The notes under the pieces: generated by a model
Seen by the model: the letters and a program-made list of their open reading frames with translations, nothing else
Database searches by the model: none
Told to the model about the DNA's origin: nothing
Assembly: GCA_027062325.1 (NCBI GenBank)
Contig: JAMOTN010000026.1
Location: 1 to 45,161 of the forward strand
Reading direction: 5' to 3'
DNA from: a bacterium
GTDB taxonomy: Bacteria; JAMOTN01
DNA length: 45,161 bases
Position numbers and translations under genes: made by a program
Shown: positions 22,727-32,131 of the stretch, piece by piece
Layout of the letters: the number at the start of each line of letters is the position of its first letter
Position numbering within the stretch: position 1 is the first letter of the stretch

Positions 22727-23615
22727 TTTGAATCACCGCCTTTCCGTCGACAATTTTTGCAGAGTACACTCGATTTTGAAATCTAACACGGATGTTGGGA
22801 CCATTTTGAGAAACAACTGTAGCAGGTACTTCTACTTCCACATTTCCACTTTTGAATGTGACTTTGATGATGCTTCCCTTATCAAAGTGATATGGGAATT
22901 CCAAATAAGATTTGTATATCTTCGCTCCTTTTGGAATGGAAGTTGCAGCTACCATACTATTTAGCTCATTTTCAGAAGCAAGGAGTCGAGCAGTTGCATA
23001 AGGAATTGATGCGGTAGTTATTTTATAGCTAATTTTTTCACCTTTTCTTATGTTCCTTGTTGCTGTAGGGACTTTAAATGATGCTCTGACCAATATTCCA
23101 AATGGAATGTTTACGCTGTGTCCATAATCGTTGCCTATTAAATTTGCAGATATGAAGCCAGTTTTATTCTGTGAGATAAGCTTTACGTCAAAGTTGAGAT
23201 TTTTAGGTACGATTTTGTTCCAGTTTACGTTTAGATTTACCTCAAATGTTGCTAGATTGCGGATGTTTGAAAAACGAGCTGCAAGAGCTTGATGAACTTT
23301 TCTAAAAACTTTGTCTTTGAGTTTTGCAAGTTTGATACCGCTCCTAGTTACGAGTATATTTGGAAAATTTATTCCAAAATTAGATTTGAAGTAATAGGAG
23401 GAGAAGTAGCGTTGAGAACCAACATTGAGTTCACAGAGTATGCTATCTGGAATTGAGAGTTTCTTACCGAGTTTCGAAGCGATGTCGTAAAGAGATATTA
23501 ATCGTTTTTCAAAGGTTAGGGTTTTATAGTTTAAATCAGTAGATGCGTGTGTAACTATTGATAAAATAACCAGAATTATAGTCATGCATATAGATAATAG
23601 AGTTCTGAACTCCAT
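22719..23615 (-). CDS. flgA: Flagellar P-ring assembly chaperone FlgA
   Basis: A periplasmic chaperone needed for FlgI to polymerise into the P-ring. 298 residues, with a signal peptide (LLSICMTIILVILSIVTHA). The C-terminal two-thirds hold the SAF/FlgA domain: ATRNIRKGEKISYKI, AATSIPKGAKIYKSYLE, then IIKVTFKSGNVEVEVPATVV and the closing VRFQNRVYSAKIVDGKAVI. The N-terminal part is divergent. It is first in the flgAHI operon, with a G-rich ribosome binding site (GGAGGGGGAG) and a sigma-28-like promoter directly upstream. Confidence 0.95.
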   Translation of the reverse strand: MEFRTLLSICMTIILVILSIVTHASTDLNYKTLTFEKRLISLYDIASKLGKKLSIPDSILCELNVGSQRYFSSYYFKSNFGINFPNILVTRSGIKLAKLKDKVFRKVHQALAARFSNIRNLATFEVNLNVNWNKIVPKNLNFDVKLISQNKTGFISANLIGNDYGHSVNIPFGILVRASFKVPTATRNIRKGEKISYKITTASIPYATARLLASENELNSMVAATSIPKGAKIYKSYLEFPYHFDKGSIIKVTFKSGNVEVEVPATVVSQNGPNIRVRFQNRVYSAKIVDGKAVIQNG

Positions 23616-23642
23616 GACCCCACTCCCCCTCCAGTAAATAAA

Positions 23643-23666
23643 GTCGGCAAATTTTGATATGATTTA
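23643..23666 (-). promoter_or_regulatory. Sigma-28-type flagellar promoter of flgAHI
   Basis: On the minus strand, TAAA (23666-23663) is followed after 14 bases by GCCGAC (23648-23643), that is TAAA-N15-CCGA. Known flagellar sigma consensus sequences are TAAA-N15-GCCGATAA in enterics and TAAA-N14-16-CCGATAT in Bacillus. The distance to the flgA ATG (28 bases) leaves a short leader with the ribosome binding site. Confidence 0.65.
23655..23663 (+). promoter_or_regulatory. Extended -10 promoter of the giant TPR gene
   Basis: TG (23655-23656) plus one base precedes TATGAT (23658-23663), an extended -10 element that can work without a good -35, and none is seen. Transcription would begin near 23670, after the upstream ATG at 23668, which supports a start at 23737. 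It lies within the flgA promoter on the other strand. Confidence 0.5.
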
Positions 23667-23736
23667 AATGTTAAAATTTGGGGTAGAGTGTATAGTTTTG
23701 TGTGTAATTTTAAACATAGGGAGAGGGGATAAATTT

Positions 23737-26700
23737 ATGGGTGATATGCGAAAGGCACTTGTGCTTTACAAGGAAGCTAAAGAGCTAAAAGAAAAAGGAG
23801 AGTATGAAAAGGCTAAAAGTCTGGTTGAACAGGTTAATGTTTTTTACGAACCTTTGATTTGTTTAAAAAAGGATATATATCATTCTTTGACTATGTATAG
23901 TGAATACATAGCAACTTTAGAGGAACTCATAGATGCTTCGAAGGATCGCGAGGTTTATTTAACTGAGTGGGCTGAATTTTTTGTGACTGTGCTTCGAGAA
24001 GATTTTGAAGTTGTTCCCCTATTTGTGAAAGAGTTAAAAAAAGAGTTGGATACCTCTTCTAAACTCGGGCCTATGCTCAGATTATTCGGAGTTTACGCCT
24101 TTATCCTGCCTCGACTGGATCCTGATAGAGCTGTTGAATCTTTGTCTCACGCTAGAATGCTTGCTAAGAAAATACAGGGGGAGTTTCCATCTGATTGGAT
24201 TGGTTGGTGGGCTGAGAAGGTTGTTATGGAGAAGTTGTTTGATCTTGGATTCGCGACGGCTGATGAAATAGTTGCAGTTTTGGAAGAGGCAAAAGGATCT
24301 TTTAAAAAGGTTAAGATGGAGCTTATAAACATATACTGGAAGACTTCTAGCATAGATAAATTGAAAGATATGGCTGCTGGATTGAAGGATGAAATGCGCA
24401 TTTTAGCTGAGGGTTTGATTGCCATACATGAGAAACGTTGGGGGGAGGCTGTGGAAAGATTTTCCTCAATTGAAGTTCCGGCTTTTGCTAAGTATGATTA
24501 CTTTGTGGCACTTTATAGGAGTGGTTTTTGGCAAGAAGCAAAAAGAGTTAGTGGTGAGGTTAAGTGGAGTAGGGATAGTATACACGAGTATGTGGAGTTT
24601 GCTTCTGAGTATGGAGAGGAGGCTAAGAAAGAGTTACTGGCTAGATATTCTGGATGGATAAATAGTAATCCTTACTATATGTACAGGTTGGGTGAAGAAC
24701 TTCCATATTTAAATTCTCTTGTATATAAAAAGGAGTTCAAAGTTGCATCTTTTTTGGCTCAACAAGCTGGTTTTTCAAGTGAATGGGTGAGGTTACCTCA
24801 GGTTTTGGAAAGTGCGATAAGAAGTAAGGATGTAAGTTTGTTGTTTAATGAGTTTTCTGATATTGAAAGAGATTGGCAGTGCTTAGTTTTAGCTTTAAAA
24901 GTTTTGAAAGCGGAGTTTGCGGATCTGATCCTTTCGCGTATTCAAGATTGGGATAAGGTTAATTGGAGACTTAAAGAAGAGATAGCGGCGACTAAATTAG
25001 AACATGGTGATATTGTTTTGCTAGATGAATTGTTAAAAGATAAACCAGCTAGTAAGTGGGGATTGCTTGCAAAAGCAATAGCTACTGGTAACTTGACTTA
25101 CTTTGAGGAGGCAGAGGAATATGCTAATCCTCAAGATACTGAGTTTTACAAAGTAGCCCTTAAGTGGCTAAAGAGCATTGATCTAGAAAGGGCTGTTGAT
25201 ATAGCTGAGAGAATTTACTTGGCTTCTAAGGTTGATATAGAATTTGTGAGGTTGTTTGCACAACTTTTAAAAGAGGCAAAGCTTTGGGAAAAAATAGAGA
25301 TCTACTTTGCGGATAATCACGATGTATACATACGTATGTTTTATGCAGTTGCTTTGATGAACATGAACAAAATGGATGAGCTTAAAAAGATACTGGAAGA
25401 GTTGCCGACAACTCAGCCAATATATTGGTACATAAAAGCAGAAATTGAAAAAGTAGAGGAGCTAAAATTAGAAAACTACTGGAAGGCTTACAACCTTGGT
25501 CTTAGAGATGAAGAGTTTATTTTGAAATTTACCTACGTGCTTTACAATAACGGCTTTTATCAGGAAGCAGTGAAGATTTTAGAAGAGTCATTGGATGTTG
25601 AGAACAATGTGAAGGCGTTGAAAATATATGCACTGTGCATTTATGCCATCGGTGATAAAGACAAATTTAAATACTATGCCTCTAAGGTTGCGGAAAAAAT
25701 AAAGGAGAAAGAAGTTTTAAAATTGCTACTCAAGGTATATTTAGAAGACGAGGCTTATCAGGTTGCGCTCGATTATGCTAATAAGCTTTCCACTATTCCT
25801 GAGCTTGATGTTGAGGCTTATCTTTTGATAGCCAAAGCTTATTGGTTATCTGAGAAGCTAGAAGAGGCGGAAAAATGGATAGATGTTGCTCTTGAAAAGG
25901 GATGTGAAAGTGATGAGTGTCTAGAGGTGGCAGCAGATATTAAGTATAGGTTGAGTAAATATGAAGAGGCAAGCATTATTTATGAGGAGTTGAGTAATCG
26001 TCATCCGGAGGTAACTGCCTATTTAAAGAGGTATGCAGAGTGTATGTTGGCTCTTGGAAAAGAGGAAGAGGCACTCAGATATTTAGAGGCTGCTTTCGAT
26101 ATAGATCCCGCAGATATTGATGTTGTAAGTGTGCTTACAGAGCTTTTGGAAGGAAAAGGAAATTGGCAACGACTTGTTGAGATAATGACTGAGGTTGTTG
26201 GAATATACCCTGAGGATATTGACTTTCGCAATAAATTGGCGGAGGCTTTGGAAAATACTGGCCAGCTTGATAAGGCTATTTCTCAATGGAGATGGTTGTG
26301 GGAAAAGACTTCTCAACTTAAGTATCTTGTACGCTTAGGAAAAGCTTACCTTAAAGGAGCCAAATTTGATGAGGCTCTTGAGTGCTTCAATCAGGTTTTA
26401 GAAAGGGAGCCTAATAACTTGGAAGTATTGGCAGAGATGGGGAAAATGGAGCTTCACCGGGGGAATATTACCAAAGCAAAGGAGTATTTTAAAAAGGTGC
26501 TTGATTTAGATCCAACTAACACCGTCGCAATGTATGAGCTTGCGAAGATTTACAAGACCATAGGAATGATTGATGAAGCGGTGGAGATTCTTGAACGTTT
26601 GAGAGGTAAAGTTTCTGGAAGTGATAAGGTGGATGTTTTAAAAGAGCTTGCAAATCTTTATAGATTAAATGGGAAGTATGATGAGGCAGTTGCAGTATTG

Positions 26701-29700
26701 CGTGAGTTAGCTGAAGAGCATCCAGAGGAAGAGATTCTATTTTTGCTTGGAAAAACCTATCTTGAAATGGAGGAGTATGATAAAGCACTTGAGTATTTGC
26801 AAAAAGTTACTTCTCTCAATATGAGGGCAAATTACTTGTTTGAATTGGGAAGAGCTTACTATCATCTTAAAAAATACGATGAGGCGGCAGAGGTTTTGCT
26901 ACAGGTTCTAGCTGTGGATCCAGATTACTACGATGTGTATGCCTTGCTTGGAAAGGTGTATGAAGCGAAAGGAAACATGGAGGAAGCAGAGAGAATATAT
27001 GAGAAGGCTTTAAAAGTTGATGAGGATTATCAGCTCTTAGTTGCTTGCGCGCGGGTTAAGAGACGTCTTGGAAAGTTGGAAGAGGCTAAAAATTATTACT
27101 TGAAGGCTTTTTGGCAGAATCCTGCTAATCAAGAGGTAATGTTTGATCTATTGAAAGTTTTGGATGAAATGAAAGATTGGGATACGGCTTTGAAAGTTGT
27201 TGAACAGGCTATAGAAACGTTGCCTCGCAGTCCGTTGCTCCGCTATCTTGCGGGTGTTTATTCGCTGCGCTTAGGGGATACGAAGGGGGCTTATCAGTAC
27301 TTGAAAGAGGCGGTTAATTTAAATCCAGAGTATGTGGATGCGCTTTACGAGTTAGGACGCATAGCTTTAGAAGAGGGAAGACTCGTTGTGGCAAAGGAGT
27401 ATGTTGAAAGAATTCTTAAGATATTTCCAAGTAGTGGAAAAGCTCATTGGTTAAAAGCTCAGATTTTAGAAAAAGAGGGTAACAAGATTGCTCTGATAGA
27501 AGAATTAAAACAGGTTGTGAGATTGGAGCCTTCTATAATAGAAGCAAAGAAAAAGCTTGGATTTCTATATGAGGAGAGTGGTTTGCTGTCTGAAGCTGCT
27601 AGGTTATTGGAGGAGTACTGGCAACTTAGTCAAGACAGAGATGTTGCTTTGAAGTTGGCAGAGATTCATCAAAAACTTGGTAATTATGAGAGGGCGGAGT
27701 ATTATTTAGAGGTTGCCAAGAATTTTGATGAGGAGAGCGAAGAGTACAATTACAAGATGGCAAAAATGTACTTTGAGCGTCAGGATTACTCAGTAGCGTA
27801 TGAGTATGCTACAAAAGTTTGGCAGATAGCAGGAGATGAAGGCATAGTTAATAAGGGATTCTTTGGTGAGATTTTGAGAATATTAATGGTTAGTGCGTAT
27901 GCACTTGCAAAGTTTGATGAAGTTTATCAGCTTGGTAAGAGGTTTTTTGATCAAATAGTGGATAATAGGGATTTGTTGTTAAGGTACATGGAATCAGCTT
28001 ACAAGGTTGGAGATAATTCTGAGTTTTCGAGGGCTGCTATCCACTACTTTGAAAAATTTGAGGATGAAGAAAGAGCTTTGGATGTTGCAATGCGATTAAT
28101 AGAGCTGAATATGTTTGAACAGGCTTCTCAGGTGCTCAAAGAGTACAATTCGTCGCAAGCGAGAGTTTTGAGAATATATGCTCTTTGGAAAATGGGAGAG
28201 AGACAAGAGGCAAAGCATGAGATGATGTCTCTTCAAAAGGTTGTTTACTTGGATAAAATAGCTGAAATCATTGTTGAAAGTGAAGATCCGGAGCTTTACA
28301 AACGTTTTGCTAAGGTGTTTGAAGTGGCAAAAAATGCTGAAGTTTTGGAGTTAATTGCTCCGTTTGCTGAAAGAATGGGAGATGTTAAGAGGGCTTATAT
28401 TATGTATAAAAAGTTGGCTGAACATAAGCCATTTTACCTTGTAAAAGCCATAGAGACTGCAGAGCGCCTGGGTTTGGATGATGATGTAGTTCTATTGAAG
28501 AAAAAATTGATGGACGTGTCAACTGATGATCCATCTGTAAAGCTAGAGTTGGCGTCTCTCTATATAAACTCTGGAAAGGAAGATGAGGCAGCCTCCATTT
28601 TAAACACTGTTGAGTTTGATGGCTTGTCTGTGGAAGAAAAGCTGCGTTTGGCAAAAATGTTAGTTAAGTTAAAACTCTATGAAAAAGCTTTGGAAGTTGT
28701 TGATAGTATTTCGGATGATGAATACGAAGTGGTTAAAGAAAAATTGTCTTTGTTAAAGAGTGTGGATATTGAATTAGCAGTTGAATATGCACAAAAGATG
28801 CTGGAAAAATATCCAGATTTGGCTGAAGAGCTGGTAATTCTCTACATTGAGTTGGGAGATGTGAGGAGTGCTTTAGAATATGCTGAGTTTGTTAAGAATG
28901 AGGAAATAAATACTTTACTTGAAGCTATAAGAGGAGTGGAAGAGGATCCTGTTTCGGCTGCGGAGGTTTTGAAAAAGTACTACAGGGGAAATAATCTGTT
29001 GAGTTATTACTATGCTCTTTCACTGTACAAGCAGGGGAAGTATGACGAGGCAATTGAAGTTTTGGAAAAGTTGCCGGAGAAGGATAAGCGCGTTTCTTTA
29101 CTCCTTGCGCGTGTATATGCTGCTAAAGAAGATAAGGTTCAATCCTACAAGTGGCTTGATTATCACAGAGATGAGACAGATCCTGAGTGGCTGATAGTGG
29201 CGGGGGAGGTTCACAGCAAGTTTGGAGATTTGACCGAGGCTGCTAATTACTTCTCCCAAGTGGAAGAATTTGTGGAAGGAAAGGTTGAGTTGTATGAGTC
29301 TATAGCAATTGCGTTGTGGAACGTTGGGCAGTTTGACAAGGCGTTTGGTTACCTTAAGGTGGCAATGCGAGAGGAAAAGCTGACTCATACCGGTATGAGA
29401 TATCTTTTAATAGCGGCTTTGGCAGAAGTTGATAATTACCTATTTGAAAGTGTTGCGGAGAAGCTAATAGAGGGGAATTGGGAAGATAAACTTTTAGTTG
29501 CAAAGTTGAGTGCAGTCAAAGGTGAATATGAGTCGGCAATGGAACTTTTGGAAGAAGTTTTGAGACTTCAAAATAGAAATGTGAATGTGGCTATAGATGC
29601 TGCTTTTGTATATATGGGAGTTGGCATGCTTGATAGGGCTCAAGAGATAGTGGATTCGTGGCTTGGGGTTGAAGAGAACGAAAAGCTTATGGTATTAAAA

Positions 29701-32103
29701 GCTTTAATAGCAGCAAAGAGAGGAGATATTGCTCAGGCTAAGGCTTATGCTGATAAGATGATTGAGAAGTTCAAAAATATAACCGCTTATATGATGCTTC
29801 CAGAGATTTATTACGAGATGGGGATGTACGATCAGGCGGTAGCTGAGCTGAAAAAGTTAGAGCAAGAGTCTTCTGATGATAGAATAAAGCTTGCACTTGC
29901 TAAAACATACGTAAGACTTGCAGAGAAAATGGGAGAAGAGATGTTTATTGAGGAGGCTGAGAAAAAACTTGCTGAAGTTGTCAATAAAGATCATATGCTT
30001 TACAGCTTTATAAAAGCTGAGATTGCATTCTACAAAAATGACATAGAAGAAGCTGTGCGTTCCTACAAAATAGCGGTTTACAAACAGCCATTTAGCTTTG
30101 AATGTTATACCAAGTACATGGAAGTGCGTAATATATGGTTTGAGAAGAAAGTTGAGGAAAGGCTTAATTCTGCTCGAGTATTTTTAGATAAGGGTCTTGT
30201 TGAGAGCGCAAAACTTGAGTTGGAAGAGGTTTTGAAGATTGATCCTAATAACTTTACAGCAAATCTTGAGTTAGCCAAGATCTTGATAAAGGAGAATGCT
30301 CTTGAGGAAGCACTTGAACACTTAGAAAGGTGTGTTAGTTCAAATCCTGCAGCTGTTGAGGTTCGTCTTGAGTATGCGAAATTGCTGTTTAAACAAGGGA
30401 AGTTTGACAAGTCGCTTGAAGAAGTGGAAGAAGTGCTTGGACTTGATCCTACGAATGCTCAAGCGCGTCTTTTACAAGCTAAGTGCTATGAAGAGCTTGG
30501 GAGACTTGATGAAGCAGTTGAGGCTTATGAAAGTGCTGTAAGGCTTGATGGTACCCTTGTTGAGGCAGCTTTGAAAGTGGCGCGTTATTACTCGGAAAAA
30601 GGAGAAATTGAGGAAGCAAGAAAGTATTACAACATTGTATTGGCTAATGAACCGAATAACAGGGAGGCTCTAGATTGGTTGGCAAAGGTTCAGCGTTCTG
30701 AAATAGAAGAGAAGCTTACAGAGCACTTTGAAGCTGCTAGAAAATTTGAGGAAGAGGGAGAGTTGAGTAAAGCACTTTTAGAATACGAAGCAGTTGTTGA
30801 TATAGATCCGACAAATATTGAAGCACGTGAGAAGATGGCTACCATATTTGAGCAGCAGGAAGAGTACAATCAGGCAGCTTTCGAGTACGAAAGAGCTTTT
30901 GAAAATAGCGAAGGTGAGAAGAAGGTTTACTTTGCAAAGAAGATTGTTACTTCCTCTAGTAGAGCATTTGATCATGCAAGGGCAAGCCAATATTTGAAGT
31001 GGTTGTATCAAAATACGGATCTAGATTTTGCTTTCAGAGCGGCTTGGATATCAGAAATTGTAAAAGCAGCTTTTGCTGCTCCAAAAGTTGCTGCTCCAAA
31101 TTACGATGATTTGATTTCATTGTTAAAAGAAAAGGTTTCTTCTGATTCGAGCTACAATTATGATTTAGGGTATCTAATGGCCTATCTACCTACCTATACT
31201 GTTTCTGAAGATGAGATTAGAAGCAAAGGAATACATCATCTTAGGATGGTTGAAGATAAAAGAGAAGCAAAGCTTGCCCTTGCTGATGCTCTGCGTCGTG
31301 AAGAAAACTTTGATGAAGCTTTACAGATATTGGAAGAGATGTCTGAAGAAGAGGAAATATTGGTTTTAAAAGCGCATGTACTTGAAACTATGGGAGAATT
31401 CGTAAAGGCTCAGGAAGTTTATGAAAAGTTATACACTGAATATGTAGATCCAGCTTATCTTGAGAAGAAAACTAAGCTTTTAAAATACACAGTTGATCAA
31501 AATGAAAGAGAAAAGCTATTCAGACAGCAGAAGGCAAAGCTGGGAATGAAAGTTAAGAAAAATATGGAAGATCCGCTTATTCTTTTAGAATACTGTTTAA
31601 CCCTTCTTGCTCTAGCTCCTCTTATCCTTGATGAGGAGGATGTGTCCACGATAGAAGGTTATTTAAAGCAAGCAATATCTTTGGAGCCTGAGCTTAAAGA
31701 GGCATACTTTGCTTTGCGAGATTTGTATCAGCGTGAGGCTTTGAGTGGACGCAGAAAATACGAAGATGCCATGAGTATTATGTTAAAAATTGCTGAAAAG
31801 TTCAAAAATGATGCTAGAGTTAAACTTGAGCTTGGAAATACTTACAACGAGAATATAGAAAGAAATGCCAAAAACGAAGCTATAGATGCTTACAGAGAAG
31901 CTTTAAAGATAGAGCCTAACTACATAGATGCTCGTTTTAAGTTGGCAGGAGTTTACAGAATAAAGGGAATGGTTGAGGAGGCTAAGGAAGAGTATGAAAA
32001 GGTCTTAGAGATTGATCCGGCTTCTCGTTTAGCAAAAGAGGCACGCAATGCAATTGTGCACATTGAGAAGTCGCTGTCTGGTATGGATGACATAGAGTTG
32101 TAG
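23737..32103 (+). CDS. Giant tetratricopeptide-repeat protein (2788 residues)
   Basis: The largest gene in the window. The whole protein appears to be a helical TPR array: A/G/Y-rich helix pairs with the usual spacing of about 34 residues. The best repeats are at about 870-1000 (YFKKVLDLDPTNTVAMYELA), 1045-1095, 2146-2318 (LEEVLKIDPNNFTANLELA) and near the C-terminus. The part from about 1400 to 2080 is more degenerate. It has no signal peptide, membrane helix or enzymatic motif that I can see and is acidic, so it is probably a cytoplasmic scaffold. The frame extends to ATG 23668, but GGAGAGGGG is placed for ATG 23737. Function unknown; it is divergent from flgAHI and precedes rimO. Confidence 0.88.
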   Translation: MGDMRKALVLYKEAKELKEKGEYEKAKSLVEQVNVFYEPLICLKKDIYHSLTMYSEYIATLEELIDASKDREVYLTEWAEFFVTVLREDFEVVPLFVKELKKELDTSSKLGPMLRLFGVYAFILPRLDPDRAVESLSHARMLAKKIQGEFPSDWIGWWAEKVVMEKLFDLGFATADEIVAVLEEAKGSFKKVKMELINIYWKTSSIDKLKDMAAGLKDEMRILAEGLIAIHEKRWGEAVERFSSIEVPAFAKYDYFVALYRSGFWQEAKRVSGEVKWSRDSIHEYVEFASEYGEEAKKELLARYSGWINSNPYYMYRLGEELPYLNSLVYKKEFKVASFLAQQAGFSSEWVRLPQVLESAIRSKDVSLLFNEFSDIERDWQCLVLALKVLKAEFADLILSRIQDWDKVNWRLKEEIAATKLEHGDIVLLDELLKDKPASKWGLLAKAIATGNLTYFEEAEEYANPQDTEFYKVALKWLKSIDLERAVDIAERIYLASKVDIEFVRLFAQLLKEAKLWEKIEIYFADNHDVYIRMFYAVALMNMNKMDELKKILEELPTTQPIYWYIKAEIEKVEELKLENYWKAYNLGLRDEEFILKFTYVLYNNGFYQEAVKILEESLDVENNVKALKIYALCIYAIGDKDKFKYYASKVAEKIKEKEVLKLLLKVYLEDEAYQVALDYANKLSTIPELDVEAYLLIAKAYWLSEKLEEAEKWIDVALEKGCESDECLEVAADIKYRLSKYEEASIIYEELSNRHPEVTAYLKRYAECMLALGKEEEALRYLEAAFDIDPADIDVVSVLTELLEGKGNWQRLVEIMTEVVGIYPEDIDFRNKLAEALENTGQLDKAISQWRWLWEKTSQLKYLVRLGKAYLKGAKFDEALECFNQVLEREPNNLEVLAEMGKMELHRGNITKAKEYFKKVLDLDPTNTVAMYELAKIYKTIGMIDEAVEILERLRGKVSGSDKVDVLKELANLYRLNGKYDEAVAVLRELAEEHPEEEILFLLGKTYLEMEEYDKALEYLQKVTSLNMRANYLFELGRAYYHLKKYDEAAEVLLQVLAVDPDYYDVYALLGKVYEAKGNMEEAERIYEKALKVDEDYQLLVACARVKRRLGKLEEAKNYYLKAFWQNPANQEVMFDLLKVLDEMKDWDTALKVVEQAIETLPRSPLLRYLAGVYSLRLGDTKGAYQYLKEAVNLNPEYVDALYELGRIALEEGRLVVAKEYVERILKIFPSSGKAHWLKAQILEKEGNKIALIEELKQVVRLEPSIIEAKKKLGFLYEESGLLSEAARLLEEYWQLSQDRDVALKLAEIHQKLGNYERAEYYLEVAKNFDEESEEYNYKMAKMYFERQDYSVAYEYATKVWQIAGDEGIVNKGFFGEILRILMVSAYALAKFDEVYQLGKRFFDQIVDNRDLLLRYMESAYKVGDNSEFSRAAIHYFEKFEDEERALDVAMRLIELNMFEQASQVLKEYNSSQARVLRIYALWKMGERQEAKHEMMSLQKVVYLDKIAEIIVESEDPELYKRFAKVFEVAKNAEVLELIAPFAERMGDVKRAYIMYKKLAEHKPFYLVKAIETAERLGLDDDVVLLKKKLMDVSTDDPSVKLELASLYINSGKEDEAASILNTVEFDGLSVEEKLRLAKMLVKLKLYEKALEVVDSISDDEYEVVKEKLSLLKSVDIELAVEYAQKMLEKYPDLAEELVILYIELGDVRSALEYAEFVKNEEINTLLEAIRGVEEDPVSAAEVLKKYYRGNNLLSYYYALSLYKQGKYDEAIEVLEKLPEKDKRVSLLLARVYAAKEDKVQSYKWLDYHRDETDPEWLIVAGEVHSKFGDLTEAANYFSQVEEFVEGKVELYESIAIALWNVGQFDKAFGYLKVAMREEKLTHTGMRYLLIAALAEVDNYLFESVAEKLIEGNWEDKLLVAKLSAVKGEYESAMELLEEVLRLQNRNVNVAIDAAFVYMGVGMLDRAQEIVDSWLGVEENEKLMVLKALIAAKRGDIAQAKAYADKMIEKFKNITAYMMLPEIYYEMGMYDQAVAELKKLEQESSDDRIKLALAKTYVRLAEKMGEEMFIEEAEKKLAEVVNKDHMLYSFIKAEIAFYKNDIEEAVRSYKIAVYKQPFSFECYTKYMEVRNIWFEKKVEERLNSARVFLDKGLVESAKLELEEVLKIDPNNFTANLELAKILIKENALEEALEHLERCVSSNPAAVEVRLEYAKLLFKQGKFDKSLEEVEEVLGLDPTNAQARLLQAKCYEELGRLDEAVEAYESAVRLDGTLVEAALKVARYYSEKGEIEEARKYYNIVLANEPNNREALDWLAKVQRSEIEEKLTEHFEAARKFEEEGELSKALLEYEAVVDIDPTNIEAREKMATIFEQQEEYNQAAFEYERAFENSEGEKKVYFAKKIVTSSSRAFDHARASQYLKWLYQNTDLDFAFRAAWISEIVKAAFAAPKVAAPNYDDLISLLKEKVSSDSSYNYDLGYLMAYLPTYTVSEDEIRSKGIHHLRMVEDKREAKLALADALRREENFDEALQILEEMSEEEEILVLKAHVLETMGEFVKAQEVYEKLYTEYVDPAYLEKKTKLLKYTVDQNEREKLFRQQKAKLGMKVKKNMEDPLILLEYCLTLLALAPLILDEEDVSTIEGYLKQAISLEPELKEAYFALRDLYQREALSGRRKYEDAMSIMLKIAEKFKNDARVKLELGNTYNENIERNAKNEAIDAYREALKIEPNYIDARFKLAGVYRIKGMVEEAKEEYEKVLEIDPASRLAKEARNAIVHIEKSLSGMDDIEL

Positions 32104-32131
32104 TAAATTAAATAGGTGGTGTTACATACTG

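Noticed and set aside
23668-23736. Upstream ATG as start of the TPR protein, giving a hydrophobic N-terminus
   Set aside because: It has no ribosome binding site and would lie at the transcription start; GGAGAGGGG serves ATG 23737. The apparent signal-like segment is therefore probably untranslated.
24147-31011. Several 60-100 codon frames opposite or within the giant TPR gene
   Set aside because: They are shadows of its biased codons and lack initiation signals.
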